Of a stretch of 64,000 nucleotides of DNA, positions 35,206 through 45,264 are shown piece by piece (the first letter of the stretch is position 1; the number at the start of each line of letters is the position of its first letter). The notes under the pieces are model-generated. The model was not told the origin of the DNA, did no database searches, and saw only the letters and a program-made list of their open reading frames with translations. Origin of the DNA: Jaenimonas drosophilae (taxonomy: Eukaryota > Euglenozoa > Kinetoplastea > Trypanosomatida > Trypanosomatidae); the NCBI GenBank assembly GCA_030849065.1, contig JASAON010001652.1:1-64000 (forward strand), written 5' to 3'. The position numbers and the translations under genes were made by a program.

Positions 35206-37761
35206 TCACCCACCATCGAGTCCTTTCAGCTCCACGGACCACAGTTTCAGCTTACCGCGACAGCAAATCGTGGCCATGAAGAAGCTTGTGCCTCCACCCA
35301 CCACATCAGATGCAAGCACAAGTTCAGTGTGGAGTTGATGGGCAGCCGTTGGGCCATCCACGAGGAAGAGCTTCTGCTTGATGGTGGCGTTGACAGACTC
35401 CAGTTGAGATCCAGCCACCTGTGACGCAGAGTCTTCTTCCTTGATGTCTTCCTCATCAAAGAGCATCGGCCAAAACGAGATGGTGCTGTCATAACTCGTG
35501 CCAACCAAACACGTACCAACGTACTTGGGCATCCCTCCTCCGCTTACACGTTCGGAGAGAGCGAGTGGTAGGGTCGTCACGTGGTTCACCCAGCTCCTGT
35601 GGAATCGTTGGCGCTCAAGGATGCAGAGTGGCCTCTCCCTGGGGTAGTCTCCGCTGGATTCAAATTCGGAGCGCCGCCAGTCATCTTGGAAGAGGAAGAC
35701 GGAGATGGTGTCGTCCACCCCAGAGGCGAGAAGAATGTCTGGGGTGAGCAGCCTCTCCGGGAAGCTGCAGGTCCATGTGAGACTGAGGAGATCCCCAACA
35801 GCGTTGAACTCCGTCACCGACACGCTGCCAAGCACCTCAAGACTTGGTAGACGAACCAAAACGATGGTACCGTTGCAGCAGGAGATGGCCGCAACGTGCT
35901 GTTCTTCGTCCATGACGACGAGGGTGTCCATGGAGGCAATGAGGAGCTCGCGTGGTTGATCGGAGCTGCTGTAGGAGCCTTCTGGTGCGTAATGTGCCCA
36001 CAGACGCATGAAGAAGGAGGGAAGCCGTGGTGCAATACACTTGATGGGCCGATGGCCAAAGTGAGAGGAGTCAAAGTAGCGAAGCATCCAGCCCCCTTCG
36101 GTGGTGATACAGACAAGAAGTACCTGTCCATGGTCGAAGCCAACCGCGAAGAGTGATGGAGGCAGCTGGTAGTAGTCCATCCGTGACCCGTGGCAGACCG
36201 ATTCGCTCAGACACAGCTCCGATGCCCCGCTTTGTTTGGCCACCATTGCTGCGTCCACCATCTGCACAACCTTCTTTTCTAAGCCATTCTGAACTTCAAC
36301 GATGGTAGATACAGGCGAGCACACAACCTTGCCGCCCGTGCTGACGAGATCGTTGGAGTTGGTTTGGCTTGAGCCGGCGTTGTAGTTCAGCCGATCCACA
36401 ATCTTCTCCTCGAGTAGGCTGAGGACGAAGATATCCCCGTTTTGGTTCCCCACAAGGAGCAGTGGCTCCAACACAAAACCCAGGCGGGCGGCCTGTACCG
36501 TTCGTGTGTCGGCGCGCGCTCCTCTGAAGTGAGCAGATGACGAGAAGGAAGATGTGGAGGTGTTGAACAGCACATCACCTGCGGCCTGTGGAACATGACA
36601 CGGGACGAAGGGAACGCCTTTGCGAAAGTGTGGTTTGCCGTGGATGGGTGGGGTCCCGTTGGCCCCTGCGGGACGGGTGCGCGGAGGAAGGGAGGAGGAA
36701 GACAGAGGGGTTGGTGGGTTAACGGTCGAGGAGGTGCCACTGGCGAAGTAGTCGTAGGCGCGATGTTCATCGCAGGGGTCCACCTCCTCTTTTCCCAGCT
36801 GAAAGAGACGTTGGGCCGTGATCTTACGCGTTCCAATGCTGGCAGAGATGGTCTGAATCGGTGCCGAGTACAGAAATCTACCGTCTTGATGAACAACGTA
36901 GTACACTGTAAGATGGTTGAAGGTGTTAGCGGCAACAAGGGAGTGAACCAGCGGAGCAGAGCCCTGTGGTGACACTGGTGGAGGCGGCGCTGGTGGCGCC
37001 GTATCCCCAGGAGGTTGTGGAGAGGTGGTAGGTATAGTACTGTGTAGCAGCAAATCCCGCATGTTGGGTGACGAACTGATTCCGTGGATGCCCTCGGGGA
37101 ACTGCTGAAGATGCTGCGAGAGAGTTTGGGGGGTCGTTTTGGGGGATCCATTGGACCCACCTGCGCTGTGTGAACCGTTTCCATTGGCTTGGCTGTGGTG
37201 GGTTACCGTGGATGAAAACAAGTGGGCTCCGCGTTTCCACTGAATGTGGAGAAGCGTGTCAAAGGTGTTGGAGGAGGTGGGGTCACCAAGTAGAGCTTCT
37301 TCGCTGGCTTGTCCAATGACAAGACTCTCACGTGGTGGGAAGGTGATGGAACTGATGCATGGATTCTGCAGGTCAACGAAGGAGCCGTATACGCTTCCCT
37401 TGGTGGTGCCCGTAGCAACCACGGAGGGGTATCCGCTAGAGGTGTAGGCGCTAGAAAGAGCATTGACCACTGAGCATTGCAGTACGCACTCCACTCGCGG
37501 CTCAGTGTCTGTGCAACAATTCACAGCATTCCGCCCATTTCCTTCAACCTCTGCTTCGGCATTGACGGCATCACCACTGGTGGTGCTGGGTGGGATAGGG
37601 CAGTCATCACTTTTCATGGCATCCTCCGCGAGATGGGGGTTGAGGGCAAAGCGAAATCGGCCGTGTCGAAGAGCGCTCCACCCCACAACCTCCTCCGTCG
37701 GTGGCTGTGGCTTGAGCTCCGAGGTCGCACTAACCGTTGCAGACGGTTGACGTTGTTGCAT
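35206..37761 (-). CDS. WD40-like protein, possibly WDR20/CreC family (851 aa)
   Basis: A beta-propeller is suggested by repeated blade-like segments: LLVGNQNGDIFVLSL, LFAVGFDHGQVLLVCI, HVAAISCCNGTIVLVRL, LLASGVDDTISVFLF and CLVGTSYDSTISFWPML. Long low-complexity loops (His/Ser/Thr/Pro-rich, for example around 215-300) separate them. The C-terminal succession, in which cell-by-cell readout of a change-free gene product is followed by a dispersed strand and then RFHRSWVNHVTTLPL, resembles the 'GHxSWV' blade of WDR20/DMWD/CreC proteins. These activate USP12/46-type deubiquitinases. That family call is an inference from the pattern of a few motifs. The start at 37761 (MQQRQPSATVSA) is preferred; an ATG at 37911 exists but adds sequence that looks like UTR. 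There is no signal peptide or TM segment. Confidence 0.7.
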   Translation of the reverse strand: MQQRQPSATVSATSELKPQPPTEEVVGWSALRHGRFRFALNPHLAEDAMKSDDCPIPPSTTSGDAVNAEAEVEGNGRNAVNCCTDTEPRVECVLQCSVVNALSSAYTSSGYPSVVATGTTKGSVYGSFVDLQNPCISSITFPPRESLVIGQASEEALLGDPTSSNTFDTLLHIQWKRGAHLFSSTVTHHSQANGNGSHSAGGSNGSPKTTPQTLSQHLQQFPEGIHGISSSPNMRDLLLHSTIPTTSPQPPGDTAPPAPPPPVSPQGSAPLVHSLVAANTFNHLTVYYVVHQDGRFLYSAPIQTISASIGTRKITAQRLFQLGKEEVDPCDEHRAYDYFASGTSSTVNPPTPLSSSSLPPRTRPAGANGTPPIHGKPHFRKGVPFVPCHVPQAAGDVLFNTSTSSFSSSAHFRGARADTRTVQAARLGFVLEPLLLVGNQNGDIFVLSLLEEKIVDRLNYNAGSSQTNSNDLVSTGGKVVCSPVSTIVEVQNGLEKKVVQMVDAAMVAKQSGASELCLSESVCHGSRMDYYQLPPSLFAVGFDHGQVLLVCITTEGGWMLRYFDSSHFGHRPIKCIAPRLPSFFMRLWAHYAPEGSYSSSDQPRELLIASMDTLVVMDEEQHVAAISCCNGTIVLVRLPSLEVLGSVSVTEFNAVGDLLSLTWTCSFPERLLTPDILLASGVDDTISVFLFQDDWRRSEFESSGDYPRERPLCILERQRFHRSWVNHVTTLPLALSERVSGGGMPKYVGTCLVGTSYDSTISFWPMLFDEEDIKEEDSASQVAGSQLESVNATIKQKLFLVDGPTAAHQLHTELVLASDVVGGGTSFFMATICCRGKLKLWSVELKGLDGG

Positions 37762-38760
37762 CAGTTTTTGACTAAAAATGTGTGCTCGGATAATGTGCAA
37801 TCTGTATGTTGGGTGGACTTCAATGTTTGAGGATGTATGAGTGCACAACCTCACGCCACGATTTTCTGGCAAATGAGATTGTGGGGCCGTCTGATACCCT
37901 ACAATAACCATGAAAGTGAAACGGAGAGAAAGAGGAGGAAAAGGAGATGGACAAAGATCTTCACTGCAGTAGTTTGTGTGCTCTGGGATTCTTGAGGAAT
38001 ACATCCATCACCATGCGATACCCATTTCGATTCATTCCACTCAACCGGAAAAAATCTTGGGGTAGAGGAAGGCTCAGCCACAGAAGCACTCCGCACGATG
38101 AGATCCTTGAGTAGCCAAGTACTGTACCGACGACGGCCACATCACGGACAGGAAAGGGTTGGAATCAACATTACGAGATTTCATAGTGAAAGAAGACGAC
38201 GGTATTTGTGTGCTACACCGTGGTGATGAATGGACGCAGTAGAGATGTGGTGGCAGAATTGGGGCCTCTCACATGTTACGACATTTAACTGAGTCAGTGA
38301 TGTGTGTAGTATCATGCGGCTATCACGTACGCATGACGGTGGTGGAAACATCAATCATGATGATGCGCACGTGCATAGAAAACTCATGATAAAATCGCTG
38401 CAATATTGGAAGAAAAGTCCACCAATATTTCACCACGCTGAAGCTGGGGAGGCAAGTAGCGTGGCAGCACGTGGTGGTACACAGGGTAGTTGAATGGGGG
38501 GAGTGGTGCCACTCACTGTGATCTAATGAATAGCCGCCGGCCGGCTGCCGAGAGAGGGAATTGCGGAAGCAAAAACGAAGGCGAGTGGGAAGACATCGGC
38601 CCCATCCCTCCCAAGTCAAGCAGGGCAAGAGGTGAGAAGGAAAGAAAATCGTCTTGGTTTACTGGGGGGTGCGGTACCCCCCACGTTGGGTTGAGCAACA
38701 CATATGGTAGGTGGATTGGGCAGACCTGCTACACTGTCGAAGTTGTTTCGAAAGAATGCA
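37762..38760. other. Intergenic spacer (1.0 kb)
   Basis: Spacer between sideroflexin and the WD40 gene. It includes a short perfect GC-rich hairpin just downstream of the sideroflexin stop codon. No gene is supported. Confidence 0.55.
38663..38683. other. Perfect 8-bp hairpin, 5-nt loop, in sideroflexin 3' flank
   Basis: TGGGGGGT (38663-38670) pairs exactly with ACCCCCCA (38676-38683) around the loop GCGGT. It lies about 80 nt beyond the sideroflexin stop codon on the sense strand. Confidence 0.8.
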
Positions 38761-39744
38761 TTACAAACCCTTGTAATAACGCAGATTAACAACTGGCGAC
38801 CCATCGCGAAGCTTCAGGTCCTTGAACTGCTCCTCCAGGCAGGCAGCAGGAATCGTCTGGTTCACGTCAAAGAGAGCCAGTGCTGGAGCCATACCAAATG
38901 TTAGTGCCACCAGCTGGAGCATTGTTTCGGTAATGAGAGGATACGCCCTGGCTGGTTTGATGAACTTCAGAATCGGTAGCATACATAGTGTGGGGAGAAC
39001 CATTGCCGGTGCATTCCACACAATGCGGGCAATGCTGCACTTCACCAGACTGTCCTTCCCTGCGGCTGTGCTGTTTCCACGGACAACACCGTCTTCATCG
39101 ACCACCTTGATACCTGTGCCACCGCTCATCCACTCCGCTTTACGCATGCACGCAAGATTCACCACGGCTGCAGAACTTACAGCCATGAAGGGAACCGTAC
39201 CACGAATGATAGTGGCCTTGGTGGTTCCTGGAGTCACACGCTTCAGCAGCATGGTTGCGCCGAGGCTGCCACCGCAGGCAACCGCCACCGCTGCTGTGTA
39301 GGCCTTGGCAATTTCACCCATGGGCTGAGCATCGGAAGACCTGTTGGCGTAGTTGACTGCACTGTTGTAGCTCTGGTTAAACCACTGAATGAACAAGGTG
39401 CGCCCAACACTCGTCACCGTTCCAGGGTTCATCATGAAGGGTACAATGAAGTAGTTCATGGGCAAGAATGCACACATGCGGAATGCTGCAGGGATGACCT
39501 CACCACTGGTGGGATGCACGGACTGCTCGATGCAACGACGTGCCCGCCACAATTCTGCATCTGAGGCGCCAGATGCACCATTGCCGTCCTTCCACGTATC
39601 CAGCAGCATCTGATCACGTTGGAGGGATCGGGTATTTGATAGCAGACCGCTGGGGTTGAGAGCATCAGCCCAGTACCACATACGCCCTACGAAACTGTTG
39701 AGGTCATACTTGGCTTGTTTGTCTGTGAATGGTGGGACGGGCAT
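38761..39744 (-). CDS. Sideroflexin-family mitochondrial carrier (327 aa)
   Basis: The family is recognisable over its whole length: an N-terminal YDLNSFVGRMWYWADALNP segment, the conserved HPTSGEVIPAAFRM motif with LPMNYFIVPFMM, YTAAVAVACGGSLGATM, MVLPTLCMLPIL, and a terminal FGMAPALALFDVNQTIPAACLE. Four to five hydrophobic segments and a length of 327 match sideroflexins. These are inner-mitochondrial-membrane proteins; in animals SFXN1 imports serine for one-carbon metabolism, whereas the kinetoplastid substrate is not known. No cleavable presequence is needed in this family. The ATG at 39744 is the first in frame. Confidence 0.92.
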   Translation of the reverse strand: MPVPPFTDKQAKYDLNSFVGRMWYWADALNPSGLLSNTRSLQRDQMLLDTWKDGNGASGASDAELWRARRCIEQSVHPTSGEVIPAAFRMCAFLPMNYFIVPFMMNPGTVTSVGRTLFIQWFNQSYNSAVNYANRSSDAQPMGEIAKAYTAAVAVACGGSLGATMLLKRVTPGTTKATIIRGTVPFMAVSSAAVVNLACMRKAEWMSGGTGIKVVDEDGVVRGNSTAAGKDSLVKCSIARIVWNAPAMVLPTLCMLPILKFIKPARAYPLITETMLQLVALTFGMAPALALFDVNQTIPAACLEEQFKDLKLRDGSPVVNLRYYKGL

Positions 39745-40008
39745 GACCTGAGGTGTTGCTTCGTTCCAGTGTAGTCAGAGAAGATGCGTTGGCAAATGGT
39801 GGGTGTTCGATGGGCTGTGTGCTAGCATTGGAGTAGAAGTGCACAAGAAGTTAGGGAGTCCAAGTAGGGTAGATGAATACACATTGTCATGGGCACTGAA
39901 GTGAAGGTGGTCACAGAAAAATGAGGATAATTTCCAGTTCTTCTCGAAGTATTTGCCGAACACAGCGTCCTCTCCTGCTGAGTGCAAGGGTGCCCGACCA
40001 GCAGCACC

Positions 40009-41607
40009 TTATGGCTGATTGTTCGTGCCACCACCGCAGCCCCGTAGAAAAGCAGCTCGCCAAATGTCTGCCATGCTCTCCCAGGATGAGCCTGGGGCGG
40101 GAAGCTGACGTAAGAAGGCTTCACCCTCGGCCAAGCTTTCCACAAAGTTCATAAAAACGGCCTCATGCGGAGGATGAGGGCCACTGGCTGCCGTGACATC
40201 GGCCTCCGGCTTGGCGTCACTTCTGTTGGATGGGGCGTGAAAGGTGAAGTCGTAGGCTCCACCGAGGTGCACCGAGAACAAACGTGTGGCGTGCGTCTCT
40301 GGGTGCTCCCAACGGAGCTTCTGCAGGACCCACCGGTCAAGATGACGCATCGCCACTTCACCGCCAGACAACACAAGCAACGCGTCGCATTGCGCCACCC
40401 ACAGAACAAAGCCACGAAGACGATTATCGTTGGCAAAGCCCCGCAGTTTTGCCAGCTGCCCGGGATGGAAAACGGGGAAGATGCGGTAAGCCCTGAGGAG
40501 TGGACGCTCCTCCGCATGACGTACTCGATCTCGCTCCCGTTTGGCAATTTGTTGTGGGAGTGCCGCCACGTGGCGCTCATGATTCCGCAGCTGATGGTCT
40601 CGGAAACGCTCCTCGTATTGGTTGACCACCGTATTCTCTGTAGCGATGGGGTTGAGCACGCTATCAGCGAAAAGGCTGGCCGCGAGGCTCTTGGACGACA
40701 AGCGGTCATGGGCCCCTTCCTTGGTGATGATCGTCGTTGAACTACCTGCCGTACCGTCTTGTTCCACCAAACGCACGCGTTCCTTCGCCTCCGCTCGCTT
40801 GGCATCTTGACGCTGCTGAATACGTGCCCGCTTCTCAGCCCTGAGCTCATCCTTCGTCTTCATCACTTTCGTGGGAACTTCCACACGGTGTTGAAGATGC
40901 ACCTCCTGGTAGCGGGTCTTTGGGAGCACTGGGTGGTGCAACAAGTCAGCATGAACACGCGTAATAGTCTCTGGATGACCCCACTGAGGAATCAGTGGAG
41001 CACCCATTTGAGGAATGTCGTAGGCCCAGCGATCCCACGGCTCCAAGTCGGGCACACCCTGTGCAAAAAGCCCCTCCATCAGGGAGAAGCGATGAGAAGC
41101 GGCACCGTCACCTGAAAGACCGTCTTTTGGCTGCGCAACCGATTTGGGTGCCTCGACCTCTCCATGCATAGCTCGTGAGCAGTACTCCCTCAACTCAGAC
41201 TCGTAGGCCTCACGTCGTGCCTGGAGGTGTTGTGGGGTGGTACCCACACCCTCAACGTTCTGCAGAACGAAATCCATCGCTCCCTCCTGCTGGGCAGCCC
41301 TACTCTCTGGCTCCACTACGGGGGCAGCGCCATCTGCAGCAGGTGAAGGCTTGGCGAACAGTGTGCGCCGTCGTCGACCGGCTTGCTGCTGGTGTTGCGC
41401 AACATATCCGCGCAAAGATGGATCAAAAGCCTTCAACTCATCGAGTTCGGCCTGCCGTTGCTGGCGAACACGCTCATCTTCATCCTGAACATGGAGCAGA
41501 AGTGCCGCTGCTTTTGCCGGCCGACTGTCTTGCTGTTGCTGCTGTACCGCAGAGAAGTCAATATCGCAGGACTCAAGATCCACCGCCTTCTTCCGTCGGT
41601 TTGACAT
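40009..41607 (-). CDS. PRP3: PRP3-like U4/U6 snRNP splicing factor (532 aa)
   Basis: The central region carries the PRP3 signature: a WDRWAYDIPQMG segment (compare WWDS in human PRPF3), the LLHHPVLP helix start, MKTKDELRAEKRARIQQRQDA (charged helix) and KERVRLVE. A C-terminal ferredoxin-like DUF1115 domain follows (AYRIFPVFHPGQLAKLRGFANDN; FVLWVAQCDALLVLSG; RHLDRWVLQKLRWEHPE; ESLAEGEAFLRQLP). PRP3 contacts U4/U6 snRNA in the tri-snRNP and is needed for spliceosome assembly. Trypanosomatids use it for spliced-leader trans-splicing and their few cis-introns. The N-terminal ~190 residues are Gln/Ala-rich and variable. At 532 residues it is shorter than human PRPF3 (it lacks the PWI region). The ATG at 41607 is first in frame. 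Confidence 0.88.
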   Translation of the reverse strand: MSNRRKKAVDLESCDIDFSAVQQQQQDSRPAKAAALLLHVQDEDERVRQQRQAELDELKAFDPSLRGYVAQHQQQAGRRRRTLFAKPSPAADGAAPVVEPESRAAQQEGAMDFVLQNVEGVGTTPQHLQARREAYESELREYCSRAMHGEVEAPKSVAQPKDGLSGDGAASHRFSLMEGLFAQGVPDLEPWDRWAYDIPQMGAPLIPQWGHPETITRVHADLLHHPVLPKTRYQEVHLQHRVEVPTKVMKTKDELRAEKRARIQQRQDAKRAEAKERVRLVEQDGTAGSSTTIITKEGAHDRLSSKSLAASLFADSVLNPIATENTVVNQYEERFRDHQLRNHERHVAALPQQIAKRERDRVRHAEERPLLRAYRIFPVFHPGQLAKLRGFANDNRLRGFVLWVAQCDALLVLSGGEVAMRHLDRWVLQKLRWEHPETHATRLFSVHLGGAYDFTFHAPSNRSDAKPEADVTAASGPHPPHEAVFMNFVESLAEGEAFLRQLPAPGSSWESMADIWRAAFLRGCGGGTNNQP

Positions 41608-41844
41608 GGGAAGTCCTTCTCCGTGAACGCCTTCTTATGTGTCAAAAAGAGTGAATAAAAACAAAGCAAGAGAAAAGATAAAGACAAGTTCGTGGCCAAC
41701 AGAAAGCTGTTCCTCTTGGTACACATCAATCAACAACGACGAGAAAGTACAAAGTGTTTGCTTAGTCGAGGTGTTGTTGGAAGAGGTAAGGCACCCCCAC
41801 AACTTCTTAACGGAAACAGCACAAGAGTGCCGTCAATTAATTGA

Positions 41845-42720
41845 TTACTTCGACGGGCAGTGACGCGAGAGATGTGCATCCGAGCCGCAGTGCTTGCATT
41901 GGTCCTTGGAGGTGCGAACAGGTGCGGGAGGCTTTTCAGCTCTTGTGACTGGCTTGGGTTCCTCCCGCTTCTTGTGCTCCTGCTTTGGAGCTTCTGCTCG
42001 AGTAGCGGGTGCGGTGGGTGCTGTCGTCGGAACAACTTCCGGGGCGGCTGAGGATTCGCCACTGCCATCGCAGTTCCGCGTGAAGTGCGCCGAGCTCCCA
42101 CACTTTTGGCAGCACCCCTTATCAAAGACCTTCTTCACAGGAGGAGGGGCGCTCACCTCCTTGGTGGCAGGTTCGCTTGTATCTGCAGCAGACTTTCCAG
42201 CCGGTGCTGGACGCTTCTTTGCTGGGGAGCTGTTACCCGCATCGTCCTGTTCTACCTGACGCGGCCGCTTCCCTCCACTTCGCTGCTTTTCAACAGCATG
42301 TTGGGGCACCACTCCCCCAACTTGGAAGAAATCTTCCACGGAGATGGGACTGCGGCACACACGGATTTTGTAACCACCATTCCAGCAAAGTTTGCCCAAG
42401 TGGGAGGGGGCGGTGGATGTGGATGGGGTGTCTCCAGCAGTGGGGAAGAGGAGCTCCTCATCCGCAGCTGCATCAACAGCAGCAAGACCGCGACGGGTCA
42501 TTTCGGCGTTATCCATGAGTAGCTCCTCACGTTGTTGGCGCTCAACCTCCTGAGCAACATCAGCAGCGAAGGTGGCGTCATTGACCTCCACAATGGCAAA
42601 GCGTTTGAGGCCAAAACCTGCAAAAATGCTTCGCGATACATGCCGATCAAAGAGAAGCTGAAGAAAGCTGTCGTCTGCCACACTAGGGACAGGATGCACC
42701 AAGAAGCAAGGAGCCGTCAT
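41845..42720 (-). CDS. Double CCHC zinc-knuckle protein (291 aa)
   Basis: The C-terminal third carries two CCHC knuckles, CQKCGSSAHFTRNC (about 207-220) and CKHCGSDAHLSRHC (about 275-288), each with C-X2-C-X4-H-X4-C spacing. They are separated by a Pro/Ala/Lys/Glu linker. The first ~60 residues (FLVHPVPSVADDSFLQLLFDRHVSRSIF ... RFAIVEVND) have the strand/helix rhythm of a degenerate RRM, but that is a guess. Such knuckles bind single-stranded RNA or DNA. The encoded protein ends two residues after the second knuckle. Its position next to PRP3 is a coincidence as far as the sequence shows. The ATG at 42720 is the first in frame. Confidence 0.8.
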   Translation of the reverse strand: MTAPCFLVHPVPSVADDSFLQLLFDRHVSRSIFAGFGLKRFAIVEVNDATFAADVAQEVERQQREELLMDNAEMTRRGLAAVDAAADEELLFPTAGDTPSTSTAPSHLGKLCWNGGYKIRVCRSPISVEDFFQVGGVVPQHAVEKQRSGGKRPRQVEQDDAGNSSPAKKRPAPAGKSAADTSEPATKEVSAPPPVKKVFDKGCCQKCGSSAHFTRNCDGSGESSAAPEVVPTTAPTAPATRAEAPKQEHKKREEPKPVTRAEKPPAPVRTSKDQCKHCGSDAHLSRHCPSK

Positions 42721-43165
42721 CCTTTGTCAAAGATCAACAACTTCGCCGTTGCCGTCGAAGGACCGTGCAGATCTACGTACTGGGCTACACAAAATGAAAG
42801 AGAATGAAGGAGGAGGGCACCTGTGATCGTGTCTACACCACATGCACTTTCCAAACGCACTAAACACTGAGTAGTCACAGTTGTTGCTGAACAAAATAGT
42901 TGAGGTGGTAAGAGAACATTGTTGTTCAACACGTGTACAAAGCACGTGATCAACGGTAAGCGCCCAGTTGAGGTTCAGCCGCAGTGGCTGAAACGTGGGC
43001 TGAAATTTACATCTAACGCCAAGGCACTTGGGGATAGAATGCTGCACACGGGGAGAAGAAGAGAGGGATGCCGAAAAATACAAACACACGCACATTATGT
43101 GCCCGGAAAAGAATGTCAACGTCCCCCTCTTCCTCACTGTCTTAGCCTTCGCTACGCAATGCCAA
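42721..43165. other. Intergenic spacer
   Basis: A 0.45-kb spacer; nothing recognisable. Confidence 0.5.
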
Positions 43166-44371
43166 CTACTTGAAGGTGAGTGGAGAGAGCCACGTTTCAG
43201 GTAGTACAACCTGATCTCCATGACGATGGGGATCCTGTCGAGAGATCATGGAGGTGTCCTTGTTCGTCACCTGACGACGGAGACGAATGGCATAGAGACG
43301 AGTTTCCTTAGCTTCCGCTGGAAGCTGACCAGAACCCAGTGCATCGTCCCCTTCTGGATTTGCTTTTTTGGCTGGGGCAGGGGGCGGGGTTGGGGCGAGT
43401 GGGGCCGGCTGCTCAGGCTCTTCCGACTCCATGTCTCCCGTGGAGGCATCCTGCGTGGACGCCCTCCTGCCATAAAGCTGCTCCGAGGCTGCCAAGGAGG
43501 GCAAGTGACCATCGGTGCCAATGGTGGTACCGCTAGGAGACACCTGATGGCTCTTGGCATAGCTAGGCCGCAGACTATAGGCGATTTCACTGGTGGGAAG
43601 TCTGAGGGAAGTGGCCTCAATACTGGTCGGTTCCACACCCTTGAGCGTGGACTGACGTTGAACCAGGTCCTGGAAGGTGGCCTCAGCCAACTCCGCGGCA
43701 CGCTGCTGGCTGGCGATGGCGGGACCCAGGGCCGCACACCAGTTGTTCTGTGCTTCAGGCTCAGCCGTGTGACCCGTGGAGAGAAGCTTGGCGCGCTTCA
43801 GCTCGTTGGACTTCTCCTCCTCTCGAGTTTGCGCCTCATCGAGGTTGTACGTGACGGCGAAGCAGGTGACCTCGCGACCCTTGGGCGGGTGGCACAGCGT
43901 GATGGAGTCATGGTAGTAGGGAAGGTAAGGGTCCCGAGCAATGGCGGCCCGCTTCTGGCCCAGCGTCATGGAGTTGGGTGAGGGCTTGTTCTGAGAGAAG
44001 AAGGGACTACGTGGGTCGCTGCTGGTGCGGAAGTGATCGCGGTCAAACTGGAAGCCCGTCACTCGCCACTCACGACGGCGGTCAACGGGGTGGCCAGCAG
44101 CAGAGTGCCAGATGGTCTCTCGCTGCTTGCGTGCCTCTTCCAGCGCAATTGCCTCGCGTTGGCTTCCCTTGATCAAGACCTGCTTCGCTTCCATCTCATA
44201 GCCGGTGATGTGCGGCTTGCGAGCGCCAGTTTTCTCGTCGAAGCAAGTCTCACCGTGGTTCTTGCGCCATCGAAACATGTCGTCGCGAAGCCGTCCCAGG
44301 CGCTCCTTATTCATCTTTCGATGATCGGGCGCCGGCGCATAGAAGTCCAGCTCTACAGATTTGAGATTCAT
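43166..44371 (-). CDS. Conserved-looking hypothetical protein (401 aa)
   Basis: I do not recognise the family. The N-terminal ~190 residues look folded and constrained, rich in aromatic, Arg and Asp residues (DFYAPAPDHRKMNKERLGRLRDDM; DRRREWRVTGFQFDRDHFRT; DPRSPFFSQNKPSPNSMTLGQ). A Glu/Lys/Ala-rich helix and a disordered Pro/Ala/Thr tail follow. The RDDM-FRWR/EKTGARKPHITGY arrangement and the SPFFSQNKPSPNSMT stretch resemble axoneme- or microtubule-associated inner proteins in composition only, so I make no claim. The open frame extends two codons upstream with TTG; the ATG at 44371 (MNLKSVEL) was chosen. There is no signal peptide or TM segment. Confidence 0.75.
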   Translation of the reverse strand: MNLKSVELDFYAPAPDHRKMNKERLGRLRDDMFRWRKNHGETCFDEKTGARKPHITGYEMEAKQVLIKGSQREAIALEEARKQRETIWHSAAGHPVDRRREWRVTGFQFDRDHFRTSSDPRSPFFSQNKPSPNSMTLGQKRAAIARDPYLPYYHDSITLCHPPKGREVTCFAVTYNLDEAQTREEEKSNELKRAKLLSTGHTAEPEAQNNWCAALGPAIASQQRAAELAEATFQDLVQRQSTLKGVEPTSIEATSLRLPTSEIAYSLRPSYAKSHQVSPSGTTIGTDGHLPSLAASEQLYGRRASTQDASTGDMESEEPEQPAPLAPTPPPAPAKKANPEGDDALGSGQLPAEAKETRLYAIRLRRQVTNKDTSMISRQDPHRHGDQVVLPETWLSPLTFK

Positions 44372-45264
44372 GGCCAACAGATCAAATGTGGATCAGTGTG
44401 GGTGTTCTAAGGGGGTGTTTGGAGGAACAAGGATGTGATCCTTGTTGTCCGCTGATGATACTGGTACACAAGGCCGGCTGTGGATTTGTGTAGCAGCTCT
44501 GAATGTGGGCGACCTACAAACATAGAGAAATAAGGAAGAGAAGATGCGTGAAATAGACCCAGAAAAGGTGCAAATCCCCATCTACCGGAAGAGATTCACG
44601 GCGTCGCGCTATGAAACCGCAGTGCAAGTACCCGTTGGCCAACATAAGACGTAAAAAGCAAAGCACACATGCACACACACACTCGCCACTGGTGGGATGC
44701 CTCAATCATAGTTAGAGGTGTGGGACCAACTCGGTGCACTGTTTCTACGGCGTAGTCCAGGCAGCAAGAACGTCCACATCAATAATGTGATCAAACAGGG
44801 GGCCAATCTCGAAAAAAAAATCGTCTGCCAACTATTGGGACAATACACACGACGGAGCGATGACGTAGTTAACGGCAGAGATGGGGGGGGGCTCATAGGA
44901 CAAAACGACAACAACGCATGGGCCAATAAATCAAACACAAAGAAAAGACTGGCATCCAATGACATCCACGGTCATGCTGGGGGGAATTGTGTGGCAGCCG
45001 TATTGGGATAGATAGGGGAGGGTAAAAAAAGTTGAGTTGTTGATTTTGATTTTTTTTTTGTGTTGCTTCTGTTATAATTTTTTTTTTCTTTGCGCGCTGG
45101 TGCCACGTTCGTACATTTGTTACCACCAAGCGATTCTCTTTGTTGGGGACGTCGAAGTGGAGGAGCTCGATGGTTGACACCCGTCGCGGCGCGGTCATGT
45201 ATAGGTTTGCTGCACACCAAAAATGCAAATTGCTAAAAAAAAAGAAAAGAAGAGTCGCTTGAGA
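44372..45264. other. Intergenic spacer (0.9 kb) with T-runs
   Basis: No gene is seen. Plus-strand T-runs (about 45052-45060 and 45079-45088) correspond to A-runs in the sense RNA just beyond the divergent ACS stop codon. The remainder is presumed 3' and 5' UTR. Confidence 0.5.
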
